Shown here: positions 26,346 to 35,766 of the stretch, piece after piece
Layout: every line of letters begins with the position of its first letter
Position numbering within the stretch: the first letter of the stretch is position 1
Source: an uncultured Bacilli bacterium
GTDB lineage: Bacteria > Bacillota_I > Bacilli_A > RF39 > UBA660
Assembly: GCA_934130105.1 (NCBI GenBank)
Contig: CAKOXL010000001.1
Span: 16,014-80,013, forward strand
DNA length: 64,000 nucleotides
Reading direction: 5' to 3'
The notes under the pieces: generated by a model
Databases searched by the model: none
The model's input: only the letters and a program-made list of their open reading frames with translations
Told to the model about the DNA's origin: nothing
Position numbers and translations under genes: made by a program

Positions 26346-27050
26346 ATGTATGAAAATATTTTTAAAAGAGTAGAACAGAAATATCTTTTAACAGAACAAC
26401 AGTACAAATTACTCTTTAAAAAAATAAACAAATATCTAAAAGAAGATAAATACTTTAAAAGTACTATCTGTAATATATACTTTGATACTATTAATAACGA
26501 TTTAATCATTAACTCACTAGAAAAACCAATATTTAAAGAAAAAATACGCCTTAGGAGTTATCAAGTACCAAGTATTAATGATGATGTTTTCCTAGAAATA
26601 AAAGAAAAATATAAAGGAGTAGTAGGTAAAAGAAGAATAAAACTTAAACTAAAAGACTTTTATAATTATTTAAAAACCAATAACTATGACAGAAATAGTC
26701 AAATCATGAATGAAATAAACTATTATTTTAAATATTATAACTTAAAACCAGCTATTTATATTGCTTATGATCGCATGAGCTATTGTGGAAAAGAAGATAA
26801 AAATCTAAGAATTACTTTTGATACTAATCTAAGAAGTAGAAATAGTGATTTAAAACTAGAATTAGGAGATGCTGGTAAATGTTATTTTAAAGATAAAAAA
26901 TACATAATGGAAATAAAAACATTAGGCGCTATGCCATTATGGCTAGTAAGAAGTCTTTCTGAATTAAAAATTTATCCAACTTCATTTTCAAAATATGGAA
27001 GTATCTATCAGAAAGAGTTAAAAGAAAGGAATGATTATATATATGCTTAA
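26346..27050 (+). CDS. VTC-domain polyphosphate polymerase-like protein
   Basis: This 234-aa protein matches the VTC tunnel domain: FKRVEQKYLLTEQQYKLL, IYFDT, KEKIRLRSYQ, FLEIKEKYKGVVGKRRIKL and the C-terminal MEIKTLGAMPLWLVRSLSELKIYPTSFSKYG. Basic residues line the predicted tunnel (Lys and Arg in the KxRLR and KKR segments). In yeast VTC4 this fold makes polyphosphate. In bacteria it is typically found beside DUF4956 membrane proteins, as here, and its product is not established. It overlaps the DUF4956 gene. Confidence 0.88.
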   Translation: MYENIFKRVEQKYLLTEQQYKLLFKKINKYLKEDKYFKSTICNIYFDTINNDLIINSLEKPIFKEKIRLRSYQVPSINDDVFLEIKEKYKGVVGKRRIKLKLKDFYNYLKTNNYDRNSQIMNEINYYFKYYNLKPAIYIAYDRMSYCGKEDKNLRITFDTNLRSRNSDLKLELGDAGKCYFKDKKYIMEIKTLGAMPLWLVRSLSELKIYPTSFSKYGSIYQKELKERNDYIYA

Positions 27051-27714
27051 TAGCATTTTTTCAAATTCAACTTCATCAATAGAAATTCAATCAATTTTAT
27101 TATGTTCACTAACATCTATAATTTTAGGTTTAATTATTGCTTTAACACATAAACAAACTTCAAAATATAATAAAAACTTTTTAGTAACAGTAACGACTTT
27201 ACCACTATTAGTACAAACAATTATCATAATGGTCAATGGTAATTTAGGAACATCGGTAGCTATTATGGGAGCTTTTAGTTTAGTAAGATTTAGAAGCTTA
27301 CCAGGAACAAGTAAAGAGATACTAAGCGTTTTCTTTGCTATGACAGTAGGACTTGCAACAGGTATGGGACACTTACTTTTTGCCTTAATAATAACTATAA
27401 TAGGTTGCTTAACACTATTTGTATTATCTAAAACAAAATTATTTGATACACCAAAACAAGAAAAAATTCTAAAAATCACAATACCAGAGAATTTAGATTA
27501 TACAGAAGTATTTGATGATATTTTTGAAAACTACACACAAAAAGTAGAATTAGAACAAGTAAAAACAACCAATATGGGAAGTATGTTTGATTTAAGTTAT
27601 CGTATCATTTTAAATGAAAATGTAAATGAAAAACAATTTCTAGATGATTTAAGAGTAAAAAATGGTAATTTAAAAGTAATGATTTCACATCCATTAGAAG
27701 ATAATAATTTATAA
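27043..27714 (+). CDS. DUF4956 membrane protein
   Basis: This 223-aa protein has about four transmembrane helices in its first 135 residues with the family core GNLGTSVAIMGAFSLVRFRSLPGTSKEI. A soluble C-terminal domain with an ACT-like strand pattern follows. DUF4956 proteins are encoded next to VTC-domain proteins and are thought to be their membrane partners. The start could be the ATG at 27031 or 27043. The former lies too close to AAAGG, so I prefer the latter. Confidence 0.88.
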   Translation: MLNSIFSNSTSSIEIQSILLCSLTSIILGLIIALTHKQTSKYNKNFLVTVTTLPLLVQTIIIMVNGNLGTSVAIMGAFSLVRFRSLPGTSKEILSVFFAMTVGLATGMGHLLFALIITIIGCLTLFVLSKTKLFDTPKQEKILKITIPENLDYTEVFDDIFENYTQKVELEQVKTTNMGSMFDLSYRIILNENVNEKQFLDDLRVKNGNLKVMISHPLEDNNL

Positions 27715-27724
27715 AGAGGACTAT

Positions 27725-29446
27725 ATGAAAAGAAAAAAAGATTTAATAATCTACATATTTATAATTATTATAATTGTTTTGGTATCTAGCTATCTTATAC
27801 TTCAAAATAAAAATAAAAAAGAAACAGTTAATTCAACTAGTGATATAGATACAACAGTTGATATAGATAATGATTATGAATCTATTAGTTGGGATAATTA
27901 TCAAAATAGTGATATTACTCTAACTAATAGTATGACTATAACTAGTGGTGGTATTTATACTTTAACAGGTACTATTAGTGACGGCATGATTACAATAGAT
28001 ACAAAAGACTACGTAAAACTTATATTAAATAATGTTAGTATAACTAATTCTAATGGTCCAGCTATCTACGTTAAAAATGCTAAAACGGTATTAATTTATT
28101 TGAATGAAGGTACTGTTAATTATCTAGAAGATTCTTCTACTTACTCTAGTGATTATGCTGATATTGATGCAACACTATACAGTAAAGATGATTTAATTTT
28201 TGATGGTACCGGAACCTTAAGTGTAAAATCTAATTATAAAGATGCTATAACGTCAAAAGACGATTTAAAAATAATTAATGGTACTTACATTATTAATTCA
28301 GAAGATGACGGTATTAAAGGAAAAGATTCAGTATATATTGTAGATGGTAAATTTTCTATAACATCAAAAGGTGATGGTATCAAATCAACTAATGAAACTA
28401 ACACAAGTAAAGGTTATATCTTAATAGAAAATGGAGATTTTAATATAAATGCTACCTTAGATGGTATCCAAGCAGAAACTAAATTACTTATTAAGAATGG
28501 AAGTTATAATATAATAACTGGGAATGGAAGTACCAATAATAGTAAAAAAGATACTTGGGGAAATTGGGGCAGTAAAACAAATACTGATAGTAAAAGTGCT
28601 AAAGGTTTAAAAGCAGGATTAAGTATCGTAATTGAAGATGGAAATTTTACTTTAAACACATCAGATGATTCAATCCATTCTAATTCTTATATTGGTATCA
28701 AAGGTGGAGAATATCAAATTTCATCAGGTGATGATGGGATACATGCTGATACTTCAATTATTATAGATGATGGCTTAATTAATATAACAGAAAGTTATGA
28801 AGGAATAGAAGCTGCTAAAATCACTATAAATAACGGTACAATAAAAGTTGTATCAAGTGATGACGGTATCAACGTAGCAGGTGGAAGCGATTCTTCAAGT
28901 ATGAATAGACCTGGTGCCAATAACTATACTAATAATACTGATAACATTTTAACTATAAATGATGGTAATATCTATGTTAATGCAAGTGGTGACGGTATTG
29001 ATATAAACGGAAGTGGTTATATTTATGGTGGTACTATTATAGTAGATGGACCAACTAGTAATGGTGATGGTGCGCTTGATTACGATAATGAACTAATTGT
29101 AAGTGGTGGAACATTAATAGCAGCAGGATCAAGTGGAATGGCTCAATCAATTAGCTCAAGTTCAACTAGGTACGGTGTATTAATTAACTTTAATAATACT
29201 TATAGTGCTTTAACAGAAGTAGCAATATTAGATAAAGATGGAAATACGGTTATTTCATATGCACCAAATAAAAGTTATTCATCAATCGTTTTCTCAACTG
29301 ATAAATTCGTAAAATCAGAAACATATACAATAAAAGTTGATGGTACTACATATACAAACTTCACTATTTCATCAACTTCAACCACTGTTGGTAATAGCAT
29401 GATGAATGGAAATGGTGGTGCTAACCATGGCGGTGGTAGAAGATAG
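27725..29446 (+). CDS. Surface carbohydrate-binding protein of the Cthe_2159 type
   Basis: This 573-aa protein has an N-terminal anchor (residues 6-27) and a long right-handed beta-helix made of short repeats such as SKDDLKI, DDGIKGKDSVYI and GDGIDINGSGYIYGG. The repeats are rich in Asp and Gly, as in the polygalacturonate-binding Cthe_2159 family. Length and repeat content match. It ends in a Gly/Asn/His-rich tail. It forms an operon with the VTC and DUF4956 genes, a combination often seen in Firmicutes. The likely location is the cell surface, with calcium or an acidic polymer as ligand. Confidence 0.82.
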   Translation: MKRKKDLIIYIFIIIIIVLVSSYLILQNKNKKETVNSTSDIDTTVDIDNDYESISWDNYQNSDITLTNSMTITSGGIYTLTGTISDGMITIDTKDYVKLILNNVSITNSNGPAIYVKNAKTVLIYLNEGTVNYLEDSSTYSSDYADIDATLYSKDDLIFDGTGTLSVKSNYKDAITSKDDLKIINGTYIINSEDDGIKGKDSVYIVDGKFSITSKGDGIKSTNETNTSKGYILIENGDFNINATLDGIQAETKLLIKNGSYNIITGNGSTNNSKKDTWGNWGSKTNTDSKSAKGLKAGLSIVIEDGNFTLNTSDDSIHSNSYIGIKGGEYQISSGDDGIHADTSIIIDDGLINITESYEGIEAAKITINNGTIKVVSSDDGINVAGGSDSSSMNRPGANNYTNNTDNILTINDGNIYVNASGDGIDINGSGYIYGGTIIVDGPTSNGDGALDYDNELIVSGGTLIAAGSSGMAQSISSSSTRYGVLINFNNTYSALTEVAILDKDGNTVISYAPNKSYSSIVFSTDKFVKSETYTIKVDGTTYTNFTISSTSTTVGNSMMNGNGGANHGGGRR

Positions 29447-29552
29447 AATATGTAAAAATATGTAAATAAGTTTAATTAGTTATCAAATTTATCATTTATT
29501 ATAGTATAATAAAACTAAATAAAGTAGATAATAAAAGAGAAAGGATGATAAC

Positions 29553-29708
29553 ATGGAAGAAAAGAAAATAGTAGAAGAACAAAAAGAATCAACACTAGAA
29601 AATGATAAAGGTTTTTCTATAATGTATAATCTTACAATGGTAAGTGCTGTTGCTACTGTTGCAATGTTTGTAATAGGAACAGCCTTATACTTAACAGTTG
29701 TTGGATAA
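29553..29708 (+). CDS. Small single-pass membrane protein, 51 aa
   Basis: MEEKKIVEEQKESTLENDKG is followed by a hydrophobic helix (about residues 27-50). AAGGATGAT precedes the ATG and a good terminator follows, which supports a real gene. Function is unknown. The preceding TATAATAAAA (near 29505) could be its promoter. Confidence 0.65.
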   Translation: MEEKKIVEEQKESTLENDKGFSIMYNLTMVSAVATVAMFVIGTALYLTVVG

Positions 29709-29719
29709 TATCATCCACT

Positions 29720-29747
29720 AGAATCAGTTTTAGCTGATTCTTTTTTT
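29720..29747 (+). terminator. Rho-independent terminator
   Basis: AGAATCAG (29720-29727) pairs with CTGATTCT (29734-29741) and seven T follow. Confidence 0.8.
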
Positions 29748-29824
29748 CTTTTAATTTGTTTAAAATTCTCTGTTTTCAAAGAAATAAATATGTGCTAAAA
29801 TAATTGATGGAAAAAGGTGATATT

Positions 29825-30577
29825 ATGTTTTTTTTGATAGATAGTTTATATGCAAGTAGTACTGATAACAAAGAAATCTTAAAGAATTTCTCTCTAACAA
29901 TAAATGAAGGTGAAGTTCATGCCATAATGGGACCTAATGGTACTGGTAAAAGTACCTTATCAAAAGTAATTATGGGAAGTAAAGATTACGTAGTTACTAA
30001 AGGTGATATTTTAGTAAATAATGAAAGTATATTAAAACTAAATACTACTGAAAGAAGTAGAAAAGGAATATTTTTAGCTATGCAGTCACCTATTAGTATA
30101 GATGGTGTTACAAATAGTGAATTTTTAAGAGTAGCCTTATCAAGTAAATTAGATAAACAAGTCTCAATATATGAATTTATAAAACAAATGGAAAAAGCAA
30201 TGAGTGATTTAAAAATGGATCCTAATATGATGCATAGATCAATAAATCAAGATTTTTCTGGTGGCGAAAGAAAGAAAAATGAAATATTGCAGATGAAAAT
30301 ATTAAAACCAAATTTAATAATTTTAGATGAACTTGATTCAGGACTTGATGTTGATAGCCTTAAAATAGCTTGTGATAATATTAATGATTATCTAAAAGAA
30401 AATCCTCATGCTTCAGTATTAATCATTACTCATTATACAAGAATCCTTGACTATATTAAGCCAAATTATGTTCACATCATGAAAGATGGCAAAATAGTAA
30501 AAACAGGTGATTTTATGCTAGCTAAGGAAATAGAAGAAAAAGGATTTAGTTGTGTGAATGAAATAATTAGGGGGTAA
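29825..30577 (+). CDS. sufC: Fe-S cluster assembly ATPase SufC
   Basis: SufC is the ATPase of the SufBCD scaffold that builds Fe-S clusters. The 250-aa protein has Walker A GPNGTGKST, the family segment AMQSPISIDGVTNSEFLR, the signature FSGGERKKNEILQM and Walker B LIILDELDSGLDVDSL, then ITHYTRIL. AGGTGA (29815-29820) selects the ATG at 29825. It is the first gene of the operon, 6 bp before sufD. Confidence 0.96.
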   Translation: MFFLIDSLYASSTDNKEILKNFSLTINEGEVHAIMGPNGTGKSTLSKVIMGSKDYVVTKGDILVNNESILKLNTTERSRKGIFLAMQSPISIDGVTNSEFLRVALSSKLDKQVSIYEFIKQMEKAMSDLKMDPNMMHRSINQDFSGGERKKNEILQMKILKPNLIILDELDSGLDVDSLKIACDNINDYLKENPHASVLIITHYTRILDYIKPNYVHIMKDGKIVKTGDFMLAKEIEEKGFSCVNEIIRG

Positions 30578-30582
30578 AACTA

Positions 30583-31314
30583 ATGAATAAAATATTAGTG
30601 GAGAGTGATAATACTGTTTTAAACAAAGAAAAGTATGAATTTACAAAAGATGATACACTATATTTAGATGTTTCACCATCTTTAAAAAAAGTAGATCTTG
30701 TAGTACTAGAAAATGTTAAAATGGTAATTAATTTGCTCGGAAAAACTGTTAATACTTGCATAAACATACATATACATAAAAATGCAAGTTTAACTCTTAA
30801 TTATTTATTATTAGATTCTAACAGTAATGTTAAAATAGACTTAGATGAAGAAAAATCTGAGTTTATCCTTAATTACAGTGTCTTAAGTAATGTAAATAGT
30901 CATAACCAAATTATAGTAAACCACAATGCATCTAAAACAACAGCAGTACTTAAAAATCATGCCTTTAGTAAAAATTGTGCTAATATAATACTTGATGTAT
31001 CAGCATATATTGGTAAAAAAATGAGTAAATGTATAAGTAAACAAGATAATCAAATTATAGAAAATGAAAATAGTTTATCGCAAATTAATCCTAATTTATA
31101 TATTGAAAACTATGATATAGATGCAAGTCATGCAGCATATGTAGGTGAATTTAAGGAAGCTGAATTATTTTACTTAATGAGTAGGGGATTAACCGAAGAA
31201 TCTAGTAAATTATTACTATTAAAATCATTTTTAATAGGTGGTTTCAACTTAGATGAAAATAAACAAGAAGAATATTATCAGGAGGTTATAAAATATCTTA
31301 ACAAGGAGGTGTAA
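30583..31314 (+). CDS. sufD: Fe-S cluster assembly scaffold SufD (short form)
   Basis: This 243-aa member of the SufB/SufD family consists of the beta-helix core and the C-terminal helices. It contains IDASHAAYVGEFKEAELFYLMSRGLTEESSKLLLL, which includes the conserved His. It is far shorter than the roughly 400-aa SufD of most bacteria and lacks the N-terminal helical domain. Position between sufC and sufS identifies it. Short SufD forms occur in reduced Firmicutes and Mollicutes. Confidence 0.88.
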   Translation: MNKILVESDNTVLNKEKYEFTKDDTLYLDVSPSLKKVDLVVLENVKMVINLLGKTVNTCINIHIHKNASLTLNYLLLDSNSNVKIDLDEEKSEFILNYSVLSNVNSHNQIIVNHNASKTTAVLKNHAFSKNCANIILDVSAYIGKKMSKCISKQDNQIIENENSLSQINPNLYIENYDIDASHAAYVGEFKEAELFYLMSRGLTEESSKLLLLKSFLIGGFNLDENKQEEYYQEVIKYLNKEV

Positions 31315-31316
31315 TA

Positions 31317-32510
31317 ATGCATAGAGAGGATTTCCCTATTTTAAAACAAGACCTTATTTATTTTGATAACGGTGCAACAACATTAAAACCTCAAGTAGTC
31401 GTTGATAGTATAGTTGATTACTACACAAATTATACTGCTAATGCTCATAGAGGTGATTATGATAATAGCTTAAAAGTAGATATCAAATATGAAGAAGTAA
31501 GAACTAAAGTAAAAAATTTAATTAACTGTAATACCGAAAAAGAAGTAGTTTTTACAAGTGGTGCAACTGATTCTTTAAATAAAATAGTCTTTGGGTATAT
31601 GAAATATAATCTTACTGCTGGTGATGAAGTATTAATTACTAAAGCTGAACATGCATCTAATGTCTTACCATGGTTGGAATTAGAAAAACAAATGGGTATA
31701 AAAGTTAAATATATTCCTCTTGAAAATCATTTAGTAACACTAGAAAATGTTATCAATAGTATTACTGATAAAACAAGAGTTATTTCAATAGCGCATGTTA
31801 CTAATGTTTTAGGTGATACAAGACCAGTTGAAGAAATTGGCAAGTTATGTCAAGAAAAAAATATTATATTTGTAGTTGATGGTGCTCAAAGTGTTCCTCA
31901 CATGAGGGTAGATGTAAAAAAATTAAATATTGATTTTCTTGCTTTCTCAGCTCACAAAATGTTAGGACCTACTGGCGTTGGGGTTTTATATGGCAAGCTT
32001 GATTTATTAGAAAATATGAAGCCAACTTCTGTTGGTGGTGGCATGAATGCAACTTTTTCATCTGATGGCGAATTTGAATATAAAGATTTACCATCAAGAC
32101 TAGAAGCAGGTACTCCCAATATTGCTGGTGTAATCGGAATGGGTGCTGCTATTGATTATCTAGAAAGTATTGGAATTGATAATATTACGAATCATGAAAG
32201 ACATCTGAAAAAATACTTTTTAGATAAAATTTCAAACATGAAAGAAATAATTGTATATAATAAGGATATTGAAGGAAGCTTGATTGCTTTTAATATAGAT
32301 GGTATTTTTAGTCAAGATACTGCTGTTTATTTAAATCATTACCATATATGTGTAAGGGCAGGTAATCATTGTGCTAAAATATTAAAAGAAGATTTACTTG
32401 TTAAAAATACCTGTCGTATAAGTTTTTATCTATATAATAATGAAGAAGAAATAGATAAATTAGTAGAAGTATTAAAAAATTCAAAAGAAATATTTAAAGT
32501 TATTTTATAG
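31317..32510 (+). CDS. sufS: Cysteine desulfurase SufS
   Basis: SufS is the PLP enzyme that takes sulfur from cysteine for cluster assembly. The 397-aa protein has YFDNGATTLKP, TKAEHASNVLPW, the PLP-binding Lys in FSAHKMLGPTGVGVLYG and the persulfide Cys in VRAGNHCAK. An AAGGAGG site overlaps the sufD end and the spacing is 2 bp. Confidence 0.96.
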   Translation: MHREDFPILKQDLIYFDNGATTLKPQVVVDSIVDYYTNYTANAHRGDYDNSLKVDIKYEEVRTKVKNLINCNTEKEVVFTSGATDSLNKIVFGYMKYNLTAGDEVLITKAEHASNVLPWLELEKQMGIKVKYIPLENHLVTLENVINSITDKTRVISIAHVTNVLGDTRPVEEIGKLCQEKNIIFVVDGAQSVPHMRVDVKKLNIDFLAFSAHKMLGPTGVGVLYGKLDLLENMKPTSVGGGMNATFSSDGEFEYKDLPSRLEAGTPNIAGVIGMGAAIDYLESIGIDNITNHERHLKKYFLDKISNMKEIIVYNKDIEGSLIAFNIDGIFSQDTAVYLNHYHICVRAGNHCAKILKEDLLVKNTCRISFYLYNNEEEIDKLVEVLKNSKEIFKVIL

Positions 32511-32529
32511 AAGTAAGGATAGTGAAAAA

Positions 32530-32949
32530 ATGGATCCAGTATTAAAAAGAGAAATTATGATAGATAATTATGAAAATCCTATGAATAAAAAGTTAGTTGA
32601 TGATGATAGTTATATTAAGATAAACACAAATAATGAAAGTTGTATTGATAATTTAGACATCATGTATAAGATTGAAGATGGAAAATTAGTTGATATATGT
32701 TTTGATGGAGAGGCTTGTGCTATATCAACTAGTGCTACTAGTATAATGATTAAATCTTTAATTGGAAAAACAAAAGAAGAAATTTTAAAAATATTAGAAA
32801 ACTATGAAAATATGATTAATGAGAAAGAGTATGATAGTAGTGTTTTAGGAGAGTTAAATGTATATAACGAAATATATAGACAACCAAACCGTAAAAAATG
32901 TGCTCTTCTTCCCTTTGAATCATTAAAAAAGATAATAGATAAAATATAG
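32530..32949 (+). CDS. sufU: Sulfur-transfer protein SufU
   Basis: SufU accepts sulfur from SufS through a zinc-bound Cys. The 139-aa protein keeps the zinc ligands: Cys-x-Asp in SCIDNLDI, Cys in FDGEACAIS and Cys in NRKKCALLPF. It has the SufU-specific C-terminal region that separates it from IscU. The N-terminal NPMNKK replaces the usual NPRNKG. Confidence 0.93.
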   Translation: MDPVLKREIMIDNYENPMNKKLVDDDSYIKINTNNESCIDNLDIMYKIEDGKLVDICFDGEACAISTSATSIMIKSLIGKTKEEILKILENYENMINEKEYDSSVLGELNVYNEIYRQPNRKKCALLPFESLKKIIDKI

Positions 32950-32962
32950 TTAGGAGCTAATT

Positions 32963-33403
32963 ATGGAGAATGTTAATATCTTAAATCAAGGATTATTGAA
33001 TCAAAAAGAAAAACTTAGTGATTATGAATTTTTGAGATTATTTTTTGCGTGTTTATATACTAAAAATAAACCATATTTTGATGCTAGTACTTTAAAATAT
33101 GATCTATATCCATTTAAAGAAATGGATGAATATAAAGACTTACTCCAAGATATTAGTGTTTTGCACGAAGAAAAAGGCAATTGCCTAGATATAGAAGCTA
33201 CTTTAAAAAAGATGACTATTTTGGGACTAATAAATGTACAGGATAATATTAATAGTCATAAGTCAATGGTATTAATGGATGATATATATTCTTGGATGGT
33301 TACATCAGAATATGATGTTATTTTATGTGATAGAATGTATAATTTAGTCAATGCTTTTTTAAGTAGTAAAGAAATGGATGAACAAGTAACATCACATAGA
33401 TAA
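32963..33403 (+). CDS. Hypothetical protein inside the suf operon
   Basis: This 146-aa soluble protein is mainly helical, with a few Cys that form no evident motif. I do not recognise its family. TTAGGAG precedes the ATG. It lies 13 bp after sufU and 34 bp before sufB in the same direction, so it is transcribed with the Fe-S genes. The usual suf operon has no gene here. It could be a lineage-specific accessory protein. Confidence 0.6.
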   Translation: MENVNILNQGLLNQKEKLSDYEFLRLFFACLYTKNKPYFDASTLKYDLYPFKEMDEYKDLLQDISVLHEEKGNCLDIEATLKKMTILGLINVQDNINSHKSMVLMDDIYSWMVTSEYDVILCDRMYNLVNAFLSSKEMDEQVTSHR

Positions 33404-33437
33404 ATTAATAAATAAAGAAAGAAAAGTGGTGATTTTT

Positions 33438-34748
33438 TTGGAAATCATAGGACTTAACCAAGAAAAAATAAAAAAAATATCAGAAATAAAAAAGGAAGAT
33501 AGTTGGGTACTTGATTATCGTTTAAAGAGTTATGAACTTTTTGAAAAAGCAGATGAACCTAATTTTGGGCCAAAAGCTAATATTGATTTTGATAAAGTAA
33601 TTTATTATAAAACAAATGACGATAATACAATTAAAAATAATTGGAATGACATTAGTTGCAGTATCCGTGATGAACTTGATTCCGTTGGGGTACTTGAAAG
33701 TGAAAAACATTTAGATGGTATGGGGGTTCAATATGAAAGTGAAGTAATATACCATAATATGCTTGATGAACTAACAAAGAAAAATGTTATTTTTACATCA
33801 ATTGAAGAAGGGCTTAAAAAGTACCCAGATATTGCTAGAAAGTATTTTGGTAAAATTGTATCAAATGCTGATAATAAATATGCTAGTTTAAATAGTAGTG
33901 TTTTTAGTGGAGGTAGCTTTATTTATATTCCACCTCATACTGAACTTGATAGACCACTACAAAGTTATTTTAGAATTAACAGTCGTAGTATGGGTCAATT
34001 TGAAAGAACATTGATTATTGTAGATGATGATAGTAGTTTACATTATATCGAAGGATGTACTGCGCCTAATTATAGTGAATCTAGTTTACATGCAGCAGTT
34101 GTTGAAATTTATGTTGGTAAAGGTAGCAAATGTCGTTATAGTACGATTCAAAATTGGGCTACTAATGTTAATAATTTAGTTACAAAAAGAGCCCTTGTTG
34201 ATACTGATGGTGTAATGGAATGGATTGATGGTAATATTGGTAGTAATGTAACTATGAAGTATCCTGCTTGTATTTTAAAAGGTGATAGAGCAGAAGGTAC
34301 TTGTATTACGATTAGTGTAGCTACTAACAACCAAGAACAAGATACAGGCGCTAGAATGATACACATTGGTAAAAATACTAAGAGTACTATTATTTCTAAA
34401 AGTATTGCAAGAAATGGTGGAAATGCTACTTATCGTGGTAAGGTTGATATTAAGGAAAGTGCTACTAACAGTAGTAGTATGGTAAAATGTGATACTTTAA
34501 TACTGGATGATATTTCTAAAAGTGATACGATTCCTGTTAATATCTGTAGGAATAATTCTAGTAATATTGAACATGAAGCAACTGTTTCTAAGATAAGTGA
34601 TGATAAATTATTTTATATGATGTCAAGAGGTCTTGATGAAGAAAAAGCAACAGAACTTATTATTTTAGGCTTTATCGAAAGATTCAGAGAAGAATTGCCA
34701 ATGGAATATGCAGTTGAGCTAAACCAACTTTTAAAAAGAAATTTATAA
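33438..34748 (+). CDS. sufB: Fe-S cluster assembly scaffold SufB
   Basis: SufB is the scaffold subunit of the SufBCD complex. The 436-aa protein has the family segments FTSIEEGLKKYPDIARKYFGK, SGGSFIYIPPHTELDRPLQ, HYIEGCTAPNYSESSLHAAVVE, then IEHEATVSKISDDKLFYMMSRGL. The start is probably TTG at 33438 with GGTGAT 6 bp upstream. GTG at 33426 is in frame but overlaps that site. The operon ends with a long terminator. Confidence 0.95.
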   Translation: MEIIGLNQEKIKKISEIKKEDSWVLDYRLKSYELFEKADEPNFGPKANIDFDKVIYYKTNDDNTIKNNWNDISCSIRDELDSVGVLESEKHLDGMGVQYESEVIYHNMLDELTKKNVIFTSIEEGLKKYPDIARKYFGKIVSNADNKYASLNSSVFSGGSFIYIPPHTELDRPLQSYFRINSRSMGQFERTLIIVDDDSSLHYIEGCTAPNYSESSLHAAVVEIYVGKGSKCRYSTIQNWATNVNNLVTKRALVDTDGVMEWIDGNIGSNVTMKYPACILKGDRAEGTCITISVATNNQEQDTGARMIHIGKNTKSTIISKSIARNGGNATYRGKVDIKESATNSSSMVKCDTLILDDISKSDTIPVNICRNNSSNIEHEATVSKISDDKLFYMMSRGLDEEKATELIILGFIERFREELPMEYAVELNQLLKRNL

Positions 34749-34789
34749 AAATTATAAACTAGTTTTTTAATTACTATTTATGATACTAA

Positions 34790-34824
34790 AAAAGAAAATT
34801 CACTTAAGGAATTTTCTTTTTTTT
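34790..34824 (+). terminator. Terminator of the suf operon
   Basis: AAAAGAAAATTC (34790-34801) pairs with GAATTTTCTTTT (34809-34820), followed by more T. Confidence 0.82.
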
Positions 34825-34911
34825 AATTTTATTATATTATAATTTATGTTTTTAACAATTTGCAGATATAAATTATTTGAGTATTATAGTCACCATGAAA
34901 GGAGGAATATT

Positions 34912-35250
34912 ATGTTAAACCAAATTGTTTTAGTAGGAAGACTAGTAAAAAAACCAGAATTAAAAGAATCAGAGAATAAGAAAAAATATACATTTGTAAC
35001 TCTTGCAGTACCTAGAAGTTTTAAAAATGTTAATGGAACATATGATACTGATTTTATTGATTGCGCTCTTTGGGATAATGTAGCTGTAAGTACAGTTGAA
35101 TATTGTAATAAGGGTGATATTATTGGAATCCGTGGAAGAGTTCAAACTAGAGTAGTGGAAAAAGATGAAAATAAGAGCTATCTTCTTGAAATAATTGCCG
35201 AAAAAGTTACCTTTATAAACAGTAAAAAAGAAGAAAAAGAATTACTATAA
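34912..35250 (+). CDS. Single-stranded DNA-binding protein (short)
   Basis: This 112-aa OB-fold protein opens MLNQIVLVGRLVKKPELK, with DTDFIDCALWDNVA and GDIIGIRGRVQTR, all SSB landmarks. The acidic C-terminal tail that recruits partner proteins in canonical SSB is reduced to KKEEKELL. AAAGGAGG selects the ATG at 34912. It stands alone rather than between rpsF and rpsR, so it may be a secondary SSB. Confidence 0.88.
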   Translation: MLNQIVLVGRLVKKPELKESENKKKYTFVTLAVPRSFKNVNGTYDTDFIDCALWDNVAVSTVEYCNKGDIIGIRGRVQTRVVEKDENKSYLLEIIAEKVTFINSKKEEKELL

Positions 35251-35286
35251 AACAAGTAATTAACCAACTTTATATTAATAAAATGA

Positions 35287-35309
35287 TTAACTAGTTCCTA
35301 ATTAGTTAA
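35287..35309. promoter_or_regulatory. Inverted repeat upstream of an XRE gene, possible operator
   Basis: TTAACTA (35287-35293) and TAGTTAA (35303-35309) are perfect inverted arms about 66 bp before the XRE start codon. The spacing of about 16 bp between arm centres suits a dimeric helix-turn-helix regulator. Confidence 0.4.
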
Positions 35310-35374
35310 CTTGCCTCATAATTCGACAGGTTTTAAATATAATGAACCTATATCATGGACTATGAGGTGTTAAT

Positions 35375-35731
35375 ATGTTTTTATTTAGTAAAAGATTAAA
35401 GGAATTAAGAAAGCAAAATGGTTATACTCAACAACAGTTAGGCAATATGGTTGGTGTTACTAAAGTTAGTATTTGTTGCTATGAAAATGGTACAAGAACT
35501 CCAACTTTGGATACTTTAGTTGATTTAGCAAACTGTTTGAAAACGGATTTACCATACCTCTTAGGTTCAGAGTGTTTTGTTGTTTCTGAAGATGACAATA
35601 AATGTACAATAAATTTAGCTAGCAATGAAATTGAGTTAATTAGAGAACTACGTATGCATACTAAATTATATGAACAATTTTTGCGTGATCCTAAAAGAAC
35701 AATGGACTATTTTGAAAACAAAATGAGATAA
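35375..35731 (+). CDS. XRE-family transcriptional regulator
   Basis: This 118-aa protein is a Cro/C1-type helix-turn-helix in residues 5-62 (YTQQQLGNMVGVTKVSICCYENGTRTPTL), followed by a helical C-terminal tail. ATGAGGTG precedes the ATG. It is monocistronic with its own terminator. Targets are unknown. The inverted repeat upstream may be its own operator. Confidence 0.88.
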   Translation: MFLFSKRLKELRKQNGYTQQQLGNMVGVTKVSICCYENGTRTPTLDTLVDLANCLKTDLPYLLGSECFVVSEDDNKCTINLASNEIELIRELRMHTKLYEQFLRDPKRTMDYFENKMR

Positions 35732-35734
35732 AAG

Positions 35735-35766
35735 ACTGTTATAGTTACTTTATAACAGTTTTTTTA
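35735..35766 (+). terminator. Rho-independent terminator
   Basis: ACTGTTATA (35735-35743) pairs perfectly with TATAACAGT (35751-35759), then T7. From here to 35997 I see no gene. Confidence 0.85.
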
